Assembly (NCBI GenBank): GCA_031772625.1
Contig: CM062805.1
Location: forward strand, 517,618,102-517,682,101
Direction of reading: 5' to 3'
DNA length: 64,000 nt
DNA from: Pinus tabuliformis
Taxonomy: Eukaryota > Streptophyta > Pinopsida > Pinales > Pinaceae
The notes under the pieces are model-generated. The model saw only the letters and a list, made by a program, of their open reading frames with translations. It ran no database searches and was not told the origin of the DNA. Of the stretch, positions 57,101-64,000 are shown piece by piece (position 1 is the stretch's first letter; every line of letters starts with the position of its first letter). A program made the position numbers and the translations under genes.

Positions 57101-60100
57101 TTATTAACATGGAGGAAACCTACCTTAGTTTTCACAACAAGCATGATCTGTCAACCCTAGGAAGTGCTCAAAGTAGAAATCTATCTTAGGGTTGAGGGCC
57201 CAAAGAGGTGTAATTGGGTGATTTGGATGCATTGTCTAGGAATGTGTTCTTTCATTACCCTATCAAGGTCTTTCTTAGACAATAGGAGGTGGCCTAGAGT
57301 GTCTAGAAAGAACTTGAAAGTGGGGAGGAAAATTAAAGATTTTTCCATAGATTGAAGTAACTTGGAGGCCCTATAAAATCAACATTGGACCCACATAGTG
57401 GGACTTGCAGAAGCAAGGAATTCTAAGAAACAAAGAGCAATATAGGGGTACCATACTTTCCCTGAAGCATAATCCCCAAGGGTTTGAACACTAAAGGAAG
57501 AGACAAGTCTGGAAATGGTCTCCTACTGCAGATCATGTGATTTGAAATATGCTTGGGTGATAGATTGGGGATCTTATGCACACATTGAATGAATGAAATG
57601 TAACATAAGCATTTGTATTCATTCCATTCAAGCCTATTGAACTTGAATCAAGTTTTTTTCGAGACCATAAACCAATAGAGGACTATGGTTCTGATGATCA
57701 TATCCAAGAGGTGCATTTTAGATGTGTTGTCCTAGAAGTACTTTGGAAGCTCTGCCTTTAAATTATACCATATTTTTTTCATCCTCTTCATCCTTTTTTA
57801 TTGTCGAGTTTATTCATATTTTACATGTTTCATTTGATTTCTTTTGTTTTTGACCTATCTTTTCTCCCCTTGTCCATTGTTTTGGAAGACGATCCCAAAC
57901 GAGGGTCATTTCTTCTTTTATCCATGTAAACTTTCTTCCTTTTGGCTATATCTTGTTTGATAACTTGACACGATCTCAAAGTCATGGGCCCTTATCCATG
58001 ACTATCATCTGATATTCCTTGTTTTCAAACAAATAAATATTTTCCATAGGAAAAGAGGGAAAATTTCTTAAGATTCAAGTTGCCCCGTTCCTTTATGATC
58101 CATTGGGGGGTTCCTTTGAAAAAAATCATATGAAATCTTCAAACTGGCACAAATTGTGAGAAATGCTCCAAACATAGTCAAGCAACATCTAATCCAACTT
58201 GATTATGGATTCCTTTCCTCTTTTCGACTATCTTAAATAACAATGAGAGATGAGTGAAGTTGGGAATAGATTTTTTCTCCTTAAAACATCCTTGAACCTC
58301 TAAGGAAGATCTATCTATGAACATTAGACCTACTGAAAGAGACCCGAGGGACACTAGGTAGACACCTAATTGTAAAGATATGTTGGATTCATGGCTGGTT
58401 GAAGATTTTGCAGCCTAATCATCCTGATTTTTATTTGGTGTTTATCTACTAATGAGATATTTGTTAATCATGTTTTAGATTTCATGTTATTTTGAAGAAT
58501 GTTAGCACACTAGTTTAAGGAGGATTAAAGTGTGGTTGAATGTTGATATAACCTATTATTTTTGTATAAATGTTTTTCTTTAGAAATGTCTAATGCTGAT
58601 ATTATATTTTATGTTCATGTAATATTGTCTCTCTAGATATGCAAGAGGTTGTAAAGTGCAACTATGACTAGTTGAGCTGAAGAGTCACTCGCCCAAGAAA
58701 CAAAACTTATTTTTTTTTATTATACTCAAGAGGATTTGCTTCAATTCAAGAAACCTAAGAAGAATAAATAGTTTCGGAAGAAGCATAAGCTAGACATTGA
58801 TGTACTAGAAGAAGAAGCAATTGTTATTGGGGATTTTGCTTCTAAGGTTGATACAAAACGATTTTTTTCAGGGAAAATGCAGAAAAGGAAGAAGTTTAAC
58901 TCTAGATAAATGCATATCAAAATGCACATAACAAAGTAGCAAAGGCTTCGAGAGGTATTCAAGATGATAAATTATCAGATGCAATGCAGTTTGATGAAGA
59001 TGGAGATGTTGTTTTTGGTGTCGAGGATGAATATATTTACAAGTTATTAGGAAAGGCTAGGAAAGTGACATTGAAGAAATAAGAAGAAAGTAATGGGTAT
59101 GGCCCCAAAATAGTAGCTCGTTTAGAAGTAGATGCAAATCAGGCAAAGGAAATGGTCAATCATCAAATGAAGTCTAGGAAAATAAAGTTATATTTACGGA
59201 GATAGAGGAGTTTGTCTAGAGTTTACAACTTGATGAAGGTGTGTGGAAAACAAAAGGGAGTTAGAAATAATGATATGAACTATTAAATTTCATTTTGTAA
59301 GGAGTTCTCTCATGTAGTTCTTATAGTTATAGTATATCTTTTATTTTTATATGACGTTTCTTTGTACTACCTCATTGTTTTATAATTTTAATTTTGTGGC
59401 TATGGAACCAAATACTCACAAGCCTGTAATTGAAGATGCCTTTAAAGAGGATGATGAGGGTCGTCTTGTCAAACAAGATGATGTTGCTAAATCCATAGGT
59501 GGTTGGACTGAGGTGAAGCAAATGTGTATAGATGTCAGTTATAAAAAAGTAGAAGAAGTGGTGGCAGATGACATAATTAAAGAAGCTTCTGTAGGAAAGG
59601 GTTTGGCTAGGGCCTTGCAACTTTTGAAGGAAATGGGTTCAGTAAAAAAATTTGTGTAATGGGTTGGAAGGATTATGGATACCAAATAGAGAAAACTTCT
59701 TGGAGTACGAGATATTGATGGACCAAAAGAGATATGTTAGACTATTTATATGAGTTTGGTCATATTGTAAGTTTCTTTGTTTGAAAATTGCAATTGCCTT
59801 GTGCTTTAGGCATGCCAATCTCCTAGTTTAATTCCTTAATATATGTTCATAGAAACAAGAAACTAATTTACTTTCCATTTATATATATAGATGACACATA
59901 AAGAATATTTTTGGAAGTTGTCACATAAGTTCCGTGGAGAAGGCCCTATAAAAATGAAATAAGAAAAAATTAAAAACATATGAAATGGTGTAAGCAGGAA
60001 TTGAAGCTTAAGAAAATGAATAATGGAGACATGCCATCGATGTCCATGGAAAAAAATGCGTGACATCTAGGCCAAATTACACACTCCTTATATTGGTCTC

Positions 60101-60526
60101 AGTGGTCAAATTAAACCAAGGTGTGCTTATATTATTTGTAATTCAAGCATGAGTACTTTTAATTTGAGAATTATCTCTCTGATATTAGCTTCAATTAATC
60201 TATTATCTTGTCCATGTATTATCATGTTGTAGGAAAACAAGTGACCCAAAAAGTGGTTTTTCTACTGTTGAAAAGGAGGTTTCAGGAAGCTTGACTCCAA
60301 TGCTTGGTGACAGGAATTTGGTAGCCTTGAATTGAATATAATTTTATTCTTGTCTTTCTTTAAATGAAATTTATTCAGCACAATTGTGTAGTACATTATA
60401 TGTTGTGTCTTGTACTTTTGAAAATATGTTACATGATTGTTCTCATTATAGGTTAATAATTTCTTAGGAATCAATCATAAATCTGAAGCTAGGATGATGG
60501 ATCCTTTGGAAAAGCCAAAGGCATGA
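54200..60526 (+). pseudogene. DOT2: SART-1/DOT2 family pseudogene (U4/U6.U5 tri-snRNP factor) with introns kept
   Basis: DOT2 (SART1, yeast Snu66) is a nuclear splicing factor of the tri-snRNP. At least eleven exon-like blocks lie in order: 54200-54336 (EEKAKKKMEGGSK, KIEEHKN), 54487-54540 (DNVEDTPSDDEE), 54832-54941 (GLKVLHELDKVMEG), 55050-55161 (MVDMLEKIEIGEKNARNEAY), 55250-55312 (PQYDDP), 55440-55506, 58690-59238 (QFKKPKKNK, HKLDIDVLEEEA, EDEYIYKLLGKARK), 59402-59766 (GGWTEV, SVGKGLARALQLLKEMG), 59891-60120 (KLSHKFRGEGPIKMK, TPYIGLSG), 60233-60313 (SGFSTVEKE, LTPMLGDR) and 60452-60526 (NNFLGINHK to TGA). Several AG acceptors and GT donors survive. Frameshifts, stops (TAG at 59217 where Trp is expected) and a donor changed to GA at 60314 show it is dead. 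Intron retention means a DNA-level duplicate, not a processed copy. Confidence 0.9.
55507..58689. other. Large intron of the DOT2 remnant, no recognised gene
   Basis: It is bounded on the left by a good donor (GAG then GTAAGTT at 55507) and on the right by the block starting before QEDLLQFKKPKKNK. At 3.2 kb it is much longer than the other introns. The 56340-57500 part is GC-richer with short open frames on both strands (for example 56356-56586) that I do not recognise, so an old inserted element is likely. Confidence 0.5.
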
Positions 60527-63490
60527 TATTGTTAGACTTGGCACTTCCTGCATGAAGATTATGAGTTTCTTATGGCCACGAATACTGTTTATGCCAATGG
60601 TGTTTGTAGTCCTAATATATGATATGTTCTCTAAGGTTCTTATCTTTGTTGCTAATAGCAATCTCAAAAATCAAGAGTAATATCATTGTTTTTGCTAAGC
60701 AGGACCATAATATGTCAAATGAGTTTATGAGTTGTGGAAGATCGAGTAGGTGGGAAATAAGATGCCAAAATGTCGATACTGTAGGTCAACATTCTATATA
60801 GAGAATATAAAAGAATTGATCTTTGCCCAACTTCTAAATGGCCATATGTATGGGTATTGTGCATAAATTTTAAATTGAGATTCTAGAGAGATCTTTGTTT
60901 GAAGTTTGAACTTTGAGGACATCGTTATGGTGTAGATTATTTTTTTCATTTTAGGAATTTCTAGGATATTCTATGGTGGAAGAGAAGAAGTAATAATATC
61001 CACATGCTACTTGACCAATTTTATTGGGAATATTTAGAAATTTTTTGCAACCTTTGACTCCATATCAATTCTCTGCCTTCAGAGTTTTCAGGATGCTATT
61101 TGGAATTACATTTGTATAATAAGATTTTTGCCCAGGTTACATTGCTAGTATGTTTTTGTCTATTATGAAAATCAGGTAGTTGTGGTTTAGTGGATATATG
61201 CACGCTTGAAACTATTCCGCAGGTTTGCAAGATTTTATAGGAACTCTCATGGCTCCTTTTTTAATATATAAGAAAGTGATTTCCTAAATCTAATTGGTGG
61301 CATTTTTCAAAGAATATATTACTCAGAGATGGTTATATCCTTCTTATATAACATTTCTCAATATTAGTTTAAATTTGATTGGTCTTTCATGTGGGGTCAT
61401 ATGATAGTCATAATGGAAATAGTAATGTTAGATTTTTCCCATATATTTTGCTATAGAATCCCTACATTTCCGGACTGTAGTTTTTATAAACATTAGAATA
61501 TAGTGGATGAAACATTACTGAATTAACATTTGATATAGGAAATATTGTCTATTTTTTCACTTTTTTTTCCAGTGGCTAATGAACCAATAATATCTTGTTT
61601 CATTATATCAGAATCAGATCAATTGTGACATTTATTTTATTTTTGTGAATTTCGGTGTTGTTCTATGGAGCAATTGGTAAACACCTTAAGGGTATTTGTG
61701 CTTTTGTATGCACAATACATATGTCTACTCCGGAGTTTTGCATGGAGCACAAATTATATGAAGGAATGGGTGAAAATTGAATAGGACAAATACAACTATG
61801 TTAATGATCAATAAAGCATTTTAATGTGCGCTAGTAGGGCATGCATCTACATGTAGTAGTTCCAATGGAAGTTGAGAAGTCAGTTGAGCCTAAGATTAGA
61901 GGGAGTGTTATTTACATACCAAAATATCCCTTTATTCTGGGATAAAATGCTTCCATAAAACTTTATAAAAAAACATAAAACATTTCATACAAAATGGGTG
62001 GGCCACAAAGTGGTGTCCACAAGCCAAAAAGAATTTAGTGACTCATAGGCTAGTCAAAATTAGGACAGTATAGACCCCAAGGGATTATGAAAAAATAACT
62101 TACTAAGTGCATAAATAAATAATATGGCCAAAGTCCATGACTAAACCAATTAACATAATCACATTCAGTATAGACATAAAAACTAAGCAATTGTAATGGA
62201 TCCTAGTGAGGTAGAGGGTTTGTTAACATTGGGATTGGGATGCACCTAACGACAGGTGGATTATGAGTTTGATAGGAAATGTGTCATCTATTGTTCATTG
62301 CTCTAGGTGCTTCTCCATCAATATTTCGAAATCCAAGTGAGGGTAATTGTCATTTTTAGTTCATGGAGGAGGTGATCAAATATGGGATTCTTGGGTTTGG
62401 CTGTAATGAGTATTCCACTCATGGGCATGATGGATGACCTAATGGTGAAGAACTTTTTTTTTTCAAATATTTTCTTCAAATGTTGTTAATATAAATCTTG
62501 TGGACTTTCCTAGTATAACAAAGGTTCCAGTGGTGATCCAAGTGGATATTGGTGGTGATCCAGTGATGAGTAGGTTTACACAAACTCGAGAATGTTAAAT
62601 AAATACTGCTAGTAATGGAGGATTTAGCTTTGTAGGTCACAATACTTTGAGGGTATTTTGTTCTTGTAATTTATTTTTGAAATGAGTAGCGACACACTTT
62701 TGTTGAGCCACATAACAATCAGCGAAGAAAGACCTTCCTCATGTCTTGAGGATTCGGTACAATTTGTGCTCAAAGCTATGATATTAAGGCTACTTAGATT
62801 AGAAGAATGACATCCAACATGCATATGAAATCCACGAATATAAAGATCTATTTTTTTCTAACATTTTTTTCAGTGGTGAAGGGTGAAATTGCATATCTAT
62901 ATGTTCAATGAAATGGATTTATAGTAGTAGATTATATACCTTGAGATATGTCACAATAGTTCTAGTTCTAAGGTCTAGATCCCTTGTTCTTAGCCACAAG
63001 TTGATGTTGTTGAAGAAACATGGCCTATCATTATGTCATGGTAAGGAAACACTTCAAGCTCTCACCTAGGCTCAATTATGTGATTTACACAAAATCGAGG
63101 ATACATTAAAAATAAAATAAACACACACTCGCATGGTAATATAAAATAATATAAAATTTCATTAAAAGCAATTTGGTAATTCCAAAAGAAAACACCATCA
63201 ATAATAAAGAAAAAAGAAAATAAAACTATCATAATTTATTTTAGTTTACTTGTAAGTATGAAGAATTATTATTATTATTATTATTATTATTTTGTATTGG
63301 CAAAACATATGAAAGGGTGAGACCTGGGACATAAACCGAAAACACTTCCTGCTGGTTTGAGAGGTGAAAATTTCCCATTGGGAAAAAACCGAAACAAAAG
63401 AAATAGAGATAAATATCAGTGTAGGGAAAAAATCGAAACCAGGGAACTACTAGACATAAATATGATGAAAATGGGCTCATACCGAAGCCG
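60527..63490. other. Non-coding AT-rich stretch downstream of the DOT2 remnant
   Basis: I see no gene, tRNA or clear element. Short open frames on either strand have no recognisable domains. The first few hundred bases would be the former 3' untranslated region. Confidence 0.55.
63265..63292 (+). repeat. ATT microsatellite
   Basis: About nine perfect ATT units. Confidence 0.95.
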
Positions 63491-63492
63491 CC

Positions 63493-64000
63493 GACTCAAT
63501 GCATGCTTCTTGCCCTTTCCATCAATGTCTTGTTCATTCTTTCTGCAACTCCATTTTTCTGAGGTGTATATGGAGTAGTCTTCTGCTGTGCTATACCACA
63601 CTTCTTGTAGAATTCTTCAAATTCCTTACTGCAAAACTCTCCACCATTATCTGTTTTCAACACCTTTATCTTCTTCTCTATCTAGTTTTCCACTAGAGCC
63701 TTAAATTCTTTAAACCTGTAAAAGGCTTTAGATTTCTTCTTAAGGAAATATATCCATGTATTTCCTTGAGTCATCGATAAATGATACATAGTACACAGAA
63801 TTACCCAGTGATGGAACCTTCACAGGTCCAAACACATCAATATTCTCAAGCTCTAATATATGTTTTGCAGCTTGTAAAGAGTTCCAATCCGAAACCCCTA
63901 CATCAATACCAGTGCTCCCCGAACCATTTTGCAGGTATCCTTCTCGAACATTGTTTTTACACCTGCATCATCCAACTTTAGAACAGAAATAAGATTTTTG
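63493..64000 (-). mobile_element. Ty1/copia integrase fragment running off the window
   Basis: On the minus strand the pieces read KNLISVLKLDDAG (protease/pre-integrase border), VYYVSFIDD, then a DNGGEF motif, PYTPQKNGVAERMNKTLMER and ARSMH. These are landmarks of a copia pre-integrase and integrase core of Tnt1-like type. The sequence stops matching at about 63493 (ACTCAATGCATGC on the plus strand). It is a broken fragment of a family different from the copia in blocks A-D. Confidence 0.85.

Overview
The window looks like nuclear DNA of a seed plant with a large, repeat-rich genome, most likely a conifer or other gymnosperm. The sequence is AT-rich. It is dominated by old, nested LTR retrotransposons, and the only host genes visible are two decayed, intron-bearing fragments that match plant proteins. 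The gymnosperm assignment is an inference from the style of the retrotransposon families; no species can be named from the sequence.

Left edge (1-2527). This part holds the tail of a Ty3/gypsy integrase with a chromodomain-like end, a probable LTR after it, and then the 3' end of a decayed cullin gene. The cullin piece keeps the neddylation (WHB) domain but carries a 7-bp tandem duplication that shifts the frame.

Tandem array (2528-30161). Four head-to-tail copies of a 7.7-kb block follow: A 2528-10277, B 10278-18006, C 18007-22299 (shortened) and D 22300-30161. A full block runs from the last 35 codons of the cullin, through a cullin-derived minisatellite, an AT-rich spacer with two internal duplications, a small gypsy integrase relic, a minus-strand Ty1/copia element (one LTR, gag-protease, part of integrase) and a low-complexity flank, into the first 1.17 kb of a gypsy LTR. 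The A/B and B/C junctions share the same TAT microhomology. The C/D junction is different (ATTT). The copies differ by only about 1-2% by eye.

Gypsy composite (28994-52429). The gypsy LTR truncated in blocks A and B is complete at the end of D and opens a 23-kb composite. Its order is LTR, autonomous-type Ty3/gypsy interior (gag, protease, an extra RNase H-like domain, RT, RNase H, integrase), a second and much longer LTR with a coding-like tract of about 1,100 codons inside it, a short 1.2-kb interior with its own primer-binding site, and a third LTR. The outer ends are flanked by GGAAT and GGAAC, a near-perfect 5-bp target-site duplication. A complete-layout Tnt1/Tork-type copia element (31193-36354, target duplication TTTAG) sits in the gypsy gag, and an unidentified 0.87-kb insertion lies between gag and protease.

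Right part (52430-64000). At least eleven exon-like blocks of a SART-1/DOT2 homologue (tri-snRNP splicing factor) are spread over 54200-60526 with recognisable introns, but frameshifts, stops and a lost splice donor mark it as a pseudogene. The window ends with a minus-strand copia integrase fragment.

Inferred order of events: the gypsy composite inserted first; the Tork element went into it and the minus-strand copia landed next to it; much later the cullin-copia-LTR block was amplified in tandem. No intact host gene and no defence, CRISPR or secretion-type system is seen. The most unusual items are the coding tract inside an LTR, the three-LTR composite and the microhomology-born tandem array.
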